This document shows positions 41,506-53,031 of a DNA stretch of 64,000 bases, one piece after another. The stretch covers positions 434,001 through 498,000 of the forward strand of contig JAGTJL010000010.1 in assembly GCA_020746875.1 (NCBI GenBank). Direction: 5' to 3'. How positions within the stretch are numbered: the stretch's first letter is position 1; every line of letters begins with the position of its first letter. The DNA is from Rhexocercosporidium sp. MPI-PUGE-AT-0058 (lineage: Eukaryota > Ascomycota > Leotiomycetes > Helotiales). The position numbers and the translations under genes were made by a program. The notes under the pieces were generated by a model that saw nothing but the letters and a program-made list of their open reading frames with translations, had not been told where the DNA came from and ran no database searches.

Positions 41506-44500
41506 TGAGCCTTGATGGATCTGGATGCGGGTATAGTCGGGCCGCAAAAATGTCACGATGATTCATGACTGCCCGAGACAAGAATACACTGTTACTGGAG
41601 ACGCCCACGAAGGCGGGCAATACAGATCCACTTCGCCTCCACTGTTCGTTCGGCTTAGAATATGACAGGGCAGGTGACTGCGTGGTGCGAAACCCAACAA
41701 GACATTCCTTCTCGATAATGAAAGTGATATTGGAATCGTCGAGTCACGCTGTTTCATTAACCCAAGCTTGGAGTTTGTGCTCAAGGTATTCGTAGGTAGC
41801 TGTACCTGAACGCCCAAGTCAAGAAGTCTGATGGGATCTAGCCTAACAGGTGACTGTCTTCCACCTATCTCTGATCTCGGCCTTTCTATTTTCGTGTGAT
41901 GTGAAGAGTCACGATAGAGAACAGGATACGTAGCCTTGCTTGAGAGGTCATGTCAGGGGCGAATATGTAGCCAACGATCTGCCTTGAACGTGGAATGAGG
42001 ATGTCGGGCTAGAGCCTCGCCTTCTTTCCTCGGTACTAGGGATAGGAATAGAAATAGAGTGAGAAGACTCACGATGATTCATGACTTGTAACCTCCCCTG
42101 CCTGGTTACTCGGCTGAAAAGGAAAAGATGGGCGAGAATCAGCCCGTGAAGTAAACAGGCACGAAGAGGCAACAAAGACACGACGCGAAATTGCGTGAAG
42201 AAATTAACAAACCGCGTGACAACGTTCACAAGTATGAAACTCGAGCCTTTCCTCTTGATTGAGTTGATTCCAGCTCGGTTGGGTTGGTTGGCATGGTGAC
42301 CCATGAACAACACAACACCCATTCAGCCCCCCCCCCCCCCCCGGGCAATCCTCAAGGATAACGACGGAATACTGCTTTATTTATTGGACGGAGCAATAGC
42401 TCCTGGAGGACCACTGCCCACTCTTCGAGAGCCCTGGTCTTGAGACGAGATAAGACAGATGCCAGCTGGCGCTTGCGTTGCGTTGCGTTGCGGCGCTTGA
42501 TATGTCGTGACTCACACCTTCAAAGGGGGGCCCGCCGGGGCGACTATCCACCACGCACGCACGTGCTAAATGCATTATTGGATTTGGATTGGATCTGGGT
42601 AGTCCAGGGGCAAGGGTGTGATGAGATGAGATGAGATCCCAGCTAATAATGAATATGGAATGTAGGCCAGCGGAGCGTGTGTGCGAGCATGCTTCTAGAA
42701 TAGAATGATTGACTGGAGTATAATTGAAGGGGAGATGTGAAGATGTGAAACAGGTACATCTATCTGCCTAACGAACGTGCTTGGTATGATATGCATGACA
42801 TCTGATCACTTGCATCCGATCGAAGCAGCAGGCTGAGATAGAAGCACAACAAGCAAAGCAGAGCAAACAAGCATAATCTCGCCCCCAAAGATAGAAAAGC
42901 ATGAATACGCCTCGCAGCCTAGTTATTGGAAGACTGGTAGGCTTCTCTTCCTGCAAGGCTGGTGGAATGGTACCCCTCTTCAGTGTTGATGGAGGGGTCA
43001 CCTACGTCAGATTTGGATCCTCTTTTTTTGCTTTCTTTGTTTCTTTCTCAGCCTGATTGATGGGAGGTGGAAGGATCAGAGCTGGGAAGTGGCGCTTGTC
43101 TCGTACTGGGTGGGCTGAGGGGTGTTTGTGAAGGCTGGGTGGTGTAGGCAGCAGCTCTCCTCGGATGGCATCGCATCACATCGACCACCACTTTTGACAT
43201 ACCCTCCGCCCCTACTCTAAGCCCAACAAAAAGAAGATGCCATGCCAACGAAATAAGCGATTGATTACACCGGAGAGAGAAAAGGGTCGCCGTCGCCGCT
43301 GCCGAGGATCCCGCCAATGATAGTACAATGAAAGTAAGCAAACAGGCAGGTACTAGAGGAGAAAGATCATATTGTATCTTGCCGTCTTACGAGATGATAC
43401 GCGTGAGGAAGGAGGGGTTAGGATTCGAGCTCCTTCGACTGGCTGAGGCCAGGGGGCAGGCCAAAGAGGGCAACTTAGAGTAATTGTGATTATTACTCAC
43501 GTAAGGGGAACCAAGTTGGAGCGTCCAAAGTCAAGAAGAGGGTGTGATGGAAAAATCCGAAGGATCGGACGCAAGGTAGGCAGAACGAAGGGGTCTGAGA
43601 CGACCACATCACATTAACACCCACACCCACCAACGTGAACATGAAGATTTTTCTCGATGTTCACGCTGCACAGCCATCAAGAAAAACAAGCCATCGAGGG
43701 GCCGTCGGGGAAGGAGACGAAAGGAATGGAGATAGACATCTGCATCCGATCCGATCGCGGTTCCTTGTTTTGCCTTCAGAAGCCGAGATAAGACCAGTCC
43801 GGTCCAGGCATTCCATTCCATCTCTCTGCCTTCACGCGAGAATTCTCGCATCGGAGATACTTGTGCCAAGTGTCACAGATAGGAAAATCCTGCTCTCTTC
43901 GTATTTCCAGGCTGCCGTACCGTACACTCACAGCCATACGGTCAAAGAGCAAAAAGGGTGGACGGAATGTGGCTGGGCTGGGCTGGGTGCAAGGGGCTGA
44001 GTTGAGTGAGTCTTATCCCGTCCAACCAATGAAAATGTGCAGAGTACAAGCCAAGCCAATCAATGTGTATTAGCAGTATTGGGGGAATTTAGGATCAATA
44101 CTTTTTCCTTGCACCGGGAACGGAGATCTGTTCGAGTGATCAGGCTGGCTTCCATCCGGATGTTCTGGAATGTTTCTATCTTGGGCCTAGAGGGATGTGG
44201 GAAGGGGAATACTGTACAGTAGGCAAGGCGGCCTGATCGACTCATCCATCATCCGTTCCCACTCTTTGCCGCTCCGTTCATCCTCGACTCGACTCCTTCG
44301 TTCGGGCGAGAGTTGGGCTGCGAAGAAAGATGGGGAAACCTCCGATTCAGGCCGGGATGTGGGAATGTTCGGGATGTCATGAGGAGATCGTGAGTCAGCG
44401 CAAGTTGGCCTTGTTTAATTTGCCCGTTGCGAGATGATCTCGGTGATGCGAAGGACGTGATTTGTGAGCTGCTGAGACAGCAGACAGGAGAGAGGAGACA

Positions 44501-47500
44501 GGGAGATTTTCCATTCGGGTAAGAGAAAGCGCGCGGTTGCGGGCGAGAAAATGGGTCAACCTACCGAAATGGGATGCTTGCTTACCTCGATCGATTTGTT
44601 GCTTCCAGGTTTCTGTGGCGTGTTGGTGGGTGAGGATCACGGTATTCTGCGAGGAAAATCTCTTTTTTGCTCACGGCTCAGTTCACTTTTTCTTTCCGTC
44701 TGATGCTCTCGCGTGGGGTTGGCTTTTCTTGTTTTCTTTTCCTCTTTTTCCTGCCTTGGAGGAACAAATGCGAGGGATTTACCCCCGCCCAGTTCTAGGC
44801 CATATCAAGTTGAGTCACGAGGCTGCGGTGACTAAATCGTGACCTTTTGAGTTTTTCTTCTTTGCCTATGTTCAGTTTTCAGCTGCATCTGATTGGGAGT
44901 GTTTAGTCTTTGTTCCAAACATTAGTGATACGAGGTCAATCGCGTGAGCGAGATGTATGGCCCCGTTTAGCGGGAGCTAACTTCGTGAAGCACCGTACGG
45001 TATTACTCTGTCTGACGCTTGCAGCCTGGTACGAAAGAGGGGTTGTGTGTGTGAATGAGTGAGTGGGCTAGGTATGTGAGGAGATATGATGGATCTTGAG
45101 TCATTCGGGAGGATTCTGGGTTGGGATTTATTTCTGGAGAGTGGAGGCTTGCTATTGGTTTGGAGGAGGGGGGATGGATGTGAGATCTAGACAGCTAGAG
45201 AGATAGAATGCATCGAAACTCTGGGGAGTTCTAGAGATTTCGCTGGCAGGGCATGGTCTGGTATGGTATAGCTTTTGATTATGTGCTGCAACTATGAGGG
45301 GGGAGGGGAGAGGGGAAGACGGAAGGCAGTAAGGTAAGGCTGCGTGGCATGGCATGCCGCTGAGTAAGTGACCAAGTAAAGGATTGAGGAAGCACAGTCA
45401 ACAGATACAAGTAGATAGCCAAAGGAAGGATTGCGGATTCGACGATATTTCTAGCCAGCCAGAGAGGGCGACAGGCGCGGGTGGGCCAGTTGGCTCTTAC
45501 TGGCTACTGGGCGAGCAGCGCCGGCCGCGAGCATGAAGAAAGTAAAGCAAGCTGCAGCTGCAGCATGATGCTGATGCTGATATTATGGTCTGCGAGGCCA
45601 ATGATCGCGACTCTTTCATCTGTGAGCGGGGAAGTCTCGCACGTCGGCTATTGGTTGTGTGGGACAAGGGAGAATAGTTTTTTGTGATAATGATTAACGG
45701 AATCAGAAAATGATGGGTTTGCTGGGACGCCTTCGATCGAGCTTTGAGGGGGAAGGGGTCTCTGGATCTGCTGTTGCTTCCTTCGTCTGCGCCTTTTTGA
45801 TAACCAAGGGTACTGGAGCATGAATGAATCATTTGAAAGAGGAGGGAGACGATGGCATGAAATATATGTTCTTGGACTGGACTGGAAGGGAAGGCTGACA
45901 CAAGACTATTCAAAATATCTAGGCTTAGAGGGGGCTGACGGACAAGTTGGTGTGGTTGAAACTGAAGATGATACAGACGTTCGGCAAGCAGGAGTCGGTC
46001 TGCTAGCCACTAGCTCCCACGTCGAACGCCTCCTGGCTCCTTCGTGTATGGGTTGCATTATCAAGATTCTAGCTTGGCGGGTTCTGGTGCTGCAAAACTT
46101 GTACAGGTAGGTATTTGGTGCCGTCATGTTGTAAGAAGACTTGTGGGAGGTGGGATGTGAGTAATTCTGAGCCTGGGGGCGAATACGTGGGTACTAGGAG
46201 CAGAGAACCGTATCCGGCGACTTGTGGGACCCGGCCTCGTCCCACCTGCACTTGACGTGGCGATAAGGTGCAAGTGGAGCTTGAATGAACGAACGAACGC
46301 ATCTTCAAGGTTCTCTAGGCCATGGGTACTACTGTATTGGTCACGATTAGGCTGAGAAAAGCATCATCATGAGCCATCATCAGCCGTCCGATTTAGGACA
46401 GATAAACAGCCGGAACCTTGGAAAGCGGAAACTGAGACTTGGACTTGGAACTTGAGCTGGGTCTGTAAGATGCGCGCGCAGCTTGGGGGGCTGAGGAGCT
46501 GCTGCCATTTTACTGTAGTGCCATTGAGAAGAGGATGTCTGGATGTCCTGCCTCGACGAACGCAGCATTTCGATTTCTTCGAGGATTTGCCGTTGCACAG
46601 CACCGCACCTTGTTGTAATTCTCAGCACGCACAGAACAACGGCTGGCCCATAACCCAGCTGCATGACAACGGCCAGCGCCAAACTATACCTGCCTGGGCA
46701 TGTACGCTCTGCAATGCTCAGGTGAGTAGAAAATAGATCGCATAGCATACAACTAGAAATAGAGACAAGTTGTACAAAAATGGAAATGAAAGGGGGAGGG
46801 CTTCGTGTACTTCTCCACAGTCTGTCTGCCTGGGGATGTCGGGTCTAGAGGCAGAGGCAGAATGATGGCATTGTTAGGCGCAAGGCTATGCTATTGCACG
46901 CATACGAAGATGTATGCTTCGTAGATCTGGATTACGAATGGGCTGAGGGAGGGATGGGAGATTCCAACAGCCCCCTGATGAGCCAAGAGGTGAGTAAGGT
47001 GAGTAAAAGTGGAGGTGTTCGTGAGGAGGACTGTACACGATGCATCTGGTTCATCATCATGATCGTAGACTGGAGCCAGGAGGAGGAGGAGAGAGATGCA
47101 TGGGCTGGGTTCACGATTGATAGGTCTGTTGGTTGCAATTGCGGAGGTTGTGGTAGGCTGGATATAGGGGAAGTTCATTTGCTGGAGTTGGTGGACCAAC
47201 AGCTGCAGAAGTCAGGATTGACAGCAGCCGGTTACAGTAGAAGGGACACAAGATGGAGAGGCAGGCAGGCAGGTCGGGACGGCGGTACAGCAATCATTCT
47301 CTCGCATCATCCTCCCTCATTCTCATTCTCATCCACATCCATATCCTCCTCACCCCTCGTCTCGGGCCCAGTCCGTCTAGGCAGGCTTGCGGCTTGGAAG
47401 TTGGGGATAGCCTCCGCCCCGGGTTTGTTGGGGTGCTTGTGCTGTGCATTGCTGCGGTACAATACGGGAGCGTAGTAGGTAAGTGAGTGAGTGGGTGATG

Positions 47501-49058
47501 GAGGAGGCAAATTACGGGCTCATAATCTGCAACGGTTGTCGAAGTTGAGTTGAGTTTCTTGGGGGTGTGTAGCTGCGGTGGCGGAGGGTGTACTTACTAC
47601 GGTACAAACAGTACGGTCGAGGAGTGTGGACGAGGACGAGCTGGGCTGTGAGAGTGTGAGTGTGAATGTGAGTGGCGGCGGCGTTGCGTGGAGGACAAGG
47701 GCAGGCAGTAAAGGTGGAGCCATAGCTCCCAATCAGACCAATCAGAGTTGTCAGCACAAGCCTTGTCATTCTGGATGCCTCGCGTTACCCACATACACGC
47801 CAGGCACCAAATATCGCCATCGTGCCTGCCGTCCCTCAGCCAGCCAATGCGATCCCAGTCATTCGAGGCCTGGCCAGTCCAGCCCAGCCTACCGTACAGC
47901 AGCAGCAGGAGCACAGGCCACCTTCTCCTCTCTCCCTCCTGCCTGCCTATGGCGATGGGCTCTTGCCTCCTCTGGCTCTTGCCTTCTCTGTCTGATGTTG
48001 CTGTGACTCTTCCCTCTCTTCGCTTGCTCGCTAGCCACCACCCACCTGCACCCGCCAGTGACCACCACCGACCACCGACCGCCACTGACCATTCACCATC
48101 CGCCTTGCACCCATGGAAGGAAGGACCCACCCTGCCCGCCAGGCAAAGGCTCCTCGCTCCCCCCAAATCTCACCACCCCCCCCCTCCCCCCCGTCCTGGC
48201 TCGACTGACTGTAACAAAACTGAGCCATGCCCGCAGCCTCCCCCTCTGATTCTGCTCTTCACGACAGCAATGTATGATCCCAAAGAATAGACCAGCGGCT
48301 CTTTGAAGTCTGCACAACAACCCGCCGCCGCCCATACAAATCTGCAAAAGACAAACAACCATCATCAATCAAACTTCGGCAATCTGCTGCACTTTCATCT
48401 TCTATATTCTTCAAAAAATCCCCCCATTCCCTTCCTCTTCCCGCCATCTCCGACTCTACGACAAAGCGAACACCTCGCTCGCCCCCAGCAGACGAGAGTG
48501 ACTCCAGCACCAACATCAGCACCAACCCACCCAGTCATACGCCGCCTTTCACCTTCTACTCCTCCTAATTCCAAGCTCTCGCCACCTTTCGTTATTTGCG
48601 CTTCGCTTTGTTCTTATTTCAACTTCCTTTGATACCCCGTGGAGGAAGCCTGCTTGTCGTTTTCAGCTACAACCTCTGCAGCGGCTCCCATTCACTTTGG
48701 TAGTCGCGATACCAGTTAGGTAGCTTTGCCACTCGAAACCCACTCCCCACCAGTCACCTCACTCGCACTCGAACTGTCAGGTACCCTCTGACTCCAAGTT
48801 GACGCCTGCCTCCTAGCAAAGACACCTTTGTCTTCCGCAAACACTCCACTCACCCTTTTTGTCACCTGTCTGTCGATAATATCCTCGGTCCACCCCCCCG
48901 CGGTCCTCAAATAATCCTACGTTTCCCTCCTCAAGCCACACACACACACATACACCCGCCTCGAATCCTCTACAAGCCCCTCTCAATGGTAGCTAGACCT
49001 CACAACTAGCCCACCATTTACCGCAACAGCTATCACTTCCATCGTCGAAAGGTTCACC
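41506..49058. other. Long region without a supportable gene; distal upstream region of the cyclin gene
   Basis: About 7.5 kb. ORFs are short, overlap on both strands and show no family motif. Contents noted: an 18-base direct repeat (TCACGATGATTCATGACT at 41553-41570 and 42069-42086), a 16-base C run (42327-42342), a GCGTT triplication (about 42473-42490), GGGCT/CAG-type low complexity around 43.98 and 47.9 kb, and strong C/T bias on the plus strand from about 47.9 to 49.0 kb, typical of a fungal promoter or 5' leader. Long regulatory DNA or non-coding RNA is possible but unproven. Confidence 0.45.
42327..42342. repeat. Poly-C tract
   Basis: A run of about 16 cytosines, length probably unstable. 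Confidence 0.9.
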
Positions 49059-49160
49059 ATGATCCTCGCCCTCTACGAATCTTCCCCAGTCGCCAGTCTT
49101 ACATCGTCTACCGGTATTATCGTTTCTGAAGAGAACCCCAAGGTCTCTTCTCTCTGTTAG
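49059..49160 (+). promoter_or_regulatory. Upstream ORF in the cyclin leader
   Basis: ATG at 49059 opens a 33-codon frame (starts MILALYESSPVASL, stops TAG at 49158-49160) that ends 170 bases before the cyclin ATG. It lies in the pyrimidine-rich leader. Upstream ORFs restrain translation of G1 cyclins such as yeast CLN3, so a translational brake is plausible. Whether the transcript includes it is not known. Confidence 0.4.
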
Positions 49161-49330
49161 CTTCCTCCTACCTCGATCATCTCGCTCTGCAACGGCACAA
49201 GCTGTTGTTTGAGCCTGTATCTAGTCAGAAGGTTTCACGGCTTCAGTTAATAACGGTTTATCGGTTTGGCTTTGTACAGACGGCGACTGGAGTAATCACC
49301 ATACCTCCATAACCCTCGAATTCCTCGAAG

Positions 49331-51471
49331 ATGAATTGCGGCGAAGATGATTCGCCGCCTTACATCACTTCATATCGAAATGGTCCCTACAGCTCCTCAA
49401 TAGCTTCTTCCGCCTCCTCCTCCTCCGCCTCGGTTTGGTCCGATGCCTCCTCCCAATCATCAGACGATTCCTCAGTCACCGGCGCATCTTCCGACAATGA
49501 GATATCAGAAACATATTGCTGCACAAGTCAGCCTGCACCTTCCTTTACATCGGCCAGCACTGTCTCTGAACAAGCACCTGCGATCGCCTACTGGTCAAGA
49601 CAAAAGTCAGGTGAAGTTGCGCCAGAGCAACGACACCCAAGAAGGACAAGTGTTGGAGCAAATACTCGAACAGGATGCCCTCCTTCGTTGGTACGCCAAT
49701 GCGATCGAAAGGTCAACTTCGTCGATGGCCTTGTCGGTAAGATATGACATGACAATCCTCAAATAAGTCCCCTCGCTCAATGATCCTTCCAGATTCTTCT
49801 GCCCAAATTGTCGAGGCAATTTGGCCCCTCTCATCAGTCGTCTGCCGTAGCGACATGGGAAACAAGGGGGTTCTTCCTCTACGCACATTCATTCAAGAGA
49901 CTCTTCGACGATCACGGACTAGTTACTCGACCCTTCAAGTCGCTCTGTACTACCTGATCTTGATCAAGCCTCACGTACCAAAGCATGATTTTACAATGGA
50001 ACAGCCGGATGATGCACACTCTATCAGAGCACTTCAATGCGGACGTCGCATGTTCCTATCAGCTCTGATTCTTGCTTCAAAGTACCTTCAGGATCGCAAC
50101 TACTCCGCTCGTGCGTGGAGTAAGATTTCTGGACTGAACACTTTGGAGATCAACCAAAACGAAATGGCCTTCCTCCTGGCTGTCAATTGGGAATTACATA
50201 TTACGGAGTCGGTTTTCCAAAGATGGACCGAGATCGTTCTCGGCAACAGACCAACTCAACCTCCTTCCCCCGGTTCAGCCTCGTCTCGCTTAGCCGAGCA
50301 AGACTGGAAATCCATCATTCTTAGACTCACCCCTGAGTTGGATAACATCGAGGGTCTGTCACCAACGACATCTACCAAAGCATATGCCAAATCTATTCGT
50401 GCGACCTCACCGCGATCTTTCGCACCGATGGTTGCCGACCGGAACACACTTGGATATGGTTCGAACGAATCTACTCCCACTCCCAAGTATTACACTCCTA
50501 GTGTTTTGGAGCCTTCGCCCTCCACGGTCTACCCTGCCAGCAAGCCCGCGCCAGCTCTTGGTCTCCTACCAACCCCAAGGCTGACCCCGCAAAGCACCGG
50601 ATTCAACACTCCTGCAGTGAGTGCTGCGTCTTACATGCTTGGCAAGTCTTCAATGGGCTTTGCTATGGCGCAAGCTTCGAGCATCAATGTCTCTCAAGTT
50701 AATGATAAGTGGCTACCACACTTGACATCTTCGCCTCAATCATACGTCTCTCATCGTCGATCATCATTGGCCAATTCAGTTTCGTCGATGTCATCGCCAG
50801 AGTCAATGGTCTCGGATACCTCGTCTCGATCATCTCGTTCGTCTTCAATCTCTTCTGCCTCGTCGTTGATGAGCGCGCCTATCTCGTCCAAATTGGATGT
50901 GCAAGCGCGCTGTCGATATGCGAAGCTGTGTAGCGAGAAGCATAACAGAACCGCCATTGCCACGGTACCTGAAGGTTACTGCGATAGTGGACCAACATCG
51001 TCACCAGAGTCATATGCTGGACCAGTTGGCAAGGACTTCCTTGACCTGTCCCTGGATACACCATTGGCTCGACGTGTTGAGTTGGACATGTACTCGAAAG
51101 ATGAAGAAGCTGCACGTGCTCTCCAAGAGCTCCATAGCCACCCAAGGTCTTCAGAGTCTCCCATCAGAGCCGGTGCGAAACGTAGCAGACCACAATCGAT
51201 CGACAACTCTCTTCAAGAGAACGTCAGAGAGATGTTGAGTGGCCGCTATCAACCATTTGAGAGCAATTGGTCTGACAACTTTGTCCGAACTCGTTCGAGC
51301 CAGGTCATGGCTATCAGCCCTCAAGTTGCTGTTCGCTCTACGTGTTCTTCGTCCCTTGGACGCAAGAGAGTCTGCTGTGCTACAGAAGCTGCCCGCGGAC
51401 TACCCCGATCCATCCACCCTGCATTTGGAGGGCTCGGAGGTCCTGGGATGTGGGAAAGCATTTTGAATTAA
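49331..51471 (+). CDS. Pho85-type (Pcl1/Pcl2-like) cyclin
   Basis: A cyclin of the Pho80/Pcl family that would activate a Pho85/PhoA-type CDK in G1 and polarised growth. Exons 49331-49736 and 49793-51471 join in phase (g|at) and give about 694 residues. After a Ser-rich N-terminus, the cyclin box (about residues 150-275) shows LRTFIQETLRRSRTSYSTLQ, ALYYLILIKPHVPK, RRMFLSALILASKYLQDRNY, SARAWSKISGL and NEMAFLLAVNWELHI, the usual Pcl order. The long C-terminal half is Ser/Thr/Pro-rich with many SP/TP sites and Ser runs, suggesting phosphorylation control, and has RRVELDMYSKDEEAARALQELHS near the end. The intron is 56 bp with a GTAAGA donor. The leader carries an upstream ORF. Confidence 0.9.
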
Positions 51472-51872
51472 TTACTACACCTTTCCGAACTATACATACA
51501 TCTCTCTATTGTCACAACAGTACATTTTTCCTTTGTCAAAACTGGGTCTCGGCTCAACATCTGGAGCTTTTTCATGCGGCGCCGACTGTTGGTTGCTCAA
51601 GTTCGCATCATTCCGGTGTCTGTCTGGGTTATAGATGGGATCGGAGCGTTTGAACATACCACTGCAGTCCTCTGTTTTGCATCGCATGGTATCAGCCCGT
51701 TTGGTGTCCTGGGAAGCCGGACACCTTGTAAGTTAAGTGGAAAGTTTGGGTCGGGTGTGGCGGTTGCTTTTGAATTCAAGGAAAGTGAATTTAGCATGGG
51801 AAATGGCGAGTGGATGGATGCTTGGTTGGGGAGTCCTATGGACAGGACATGGTCATCTGCACGGAACTGGAG

Positions 51873-51909
<37 letters not shown>

Positions 51910-53031
51910 TAATACTTGTGAAGAGGCGCGCATGGTTCTGGTCTGGGGAGCTTTGAATTTTGAGAGTTTGAGCCGGGTCATACACAGGGCAGGCTTGATC
52001 CCAAACTTGCACACACATCTGGACACCTTGCTGGCTGCGTGTAACTAGTACATAACAAACTTCTTCCCAAATGCAATGGCTTCGGAGAGTACAATCCTTC
52101 ATTTGCTTCACTCGCTTCTTTCTTTCGTGCCTGATTGCCTGCCTGCCTCCCTGCCTGACCTTGAGGTTGAGTGCGAATTTGATATCTTCCTTCCAACTTG
52201 AGGCGTCTGTCCTTTCTGCTAACGAGTATCCCGTAGTACCCACAGCATACGTACCCCTCCGCGCCGGGAAGCTCCACCCTCCTTCCTCTATACCAGCGGT
52301 CGAGTTTCGAGTTTACTCACGCAACACGTAAAGCACAGTACGCGTCTCCATCCACCATCCAGCATCCAAATTTAGATATAGATATAGAAATGCGTTTGTG
52401 ATTGTGTGCGTAGGTATCCATCCATCTATCTATCTGGCTAGCTAGCTCACAACAGGGTGGCTTGGCAGGCAGATTACGTTTGAATCCTGAATAGGGGAGG
52501 GAGGAGATACTTAGCCTAAGGACTGTGAGCGGAGTACTGTTCTCCCTCCTATTGCGTGGGTGGGTGAGTATAGGGTAGGGGAGGCCGGGGGAGTTTGAAG
52601 CAGGATGCTGATTTTGTGGGTTGTGGGGGTTGGGATGAGATGGGTAGAGATGCGATGCTATGACTGGACGTGGGTAGTGGGGAGAGCGGAGGGGAGGGCG
52701 AGGGGGATGTGTGGATAGTATAGGTTGGTAGATAGGTAAGTCAGGGGCAGGGGGAGAAGAGTGCTAATTCCTTTGTCTGTAGGCGGATCAGTCGCAGAGA
52801 TGAGATGGCGATAGACTACAGACGTGCTTGTAAAAGCGCCATACACGGACCGAGGAAGACTACATTATCATTTTATACTAGGAACACGCGATACCTCTTT
52901 CATTTCCAATGTTCTAACAGAACAAGACCGAGAGCAACCCCCTCTCCAACTTCCCCTCTACCACTCTCGCCTCAATATCCTTACAGTACACATCCCGAGA
53001 CTAACAGCAGAACAACAAAACGTGTATCTAG
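51472..53031. other. Intergenic region between convergent genes
   Basis: About 1.56 kb between the 3' ends of the cyclin (+) and the Est1-type gene (-). It holds an (AC)n microsatellite near 51876-51907 and short TATC/CTAG repeats near 52420-52450. No supportable gene. Confidence 0.55.
51876..51907. repeat. (AC)n microsatellite
   Basis: About sixteen AC units in a row, about 400 bases after the cyclin stop codon. Confidence 0.9.

Noticed and set aside
47597..48290. ORFs of 140-190 codons on both strands at 47.6-48.3 kb
   Set aside because: Overlapping frames in C/T-biased low-complexity DNA, no family motif, typical of a fungal leader region.
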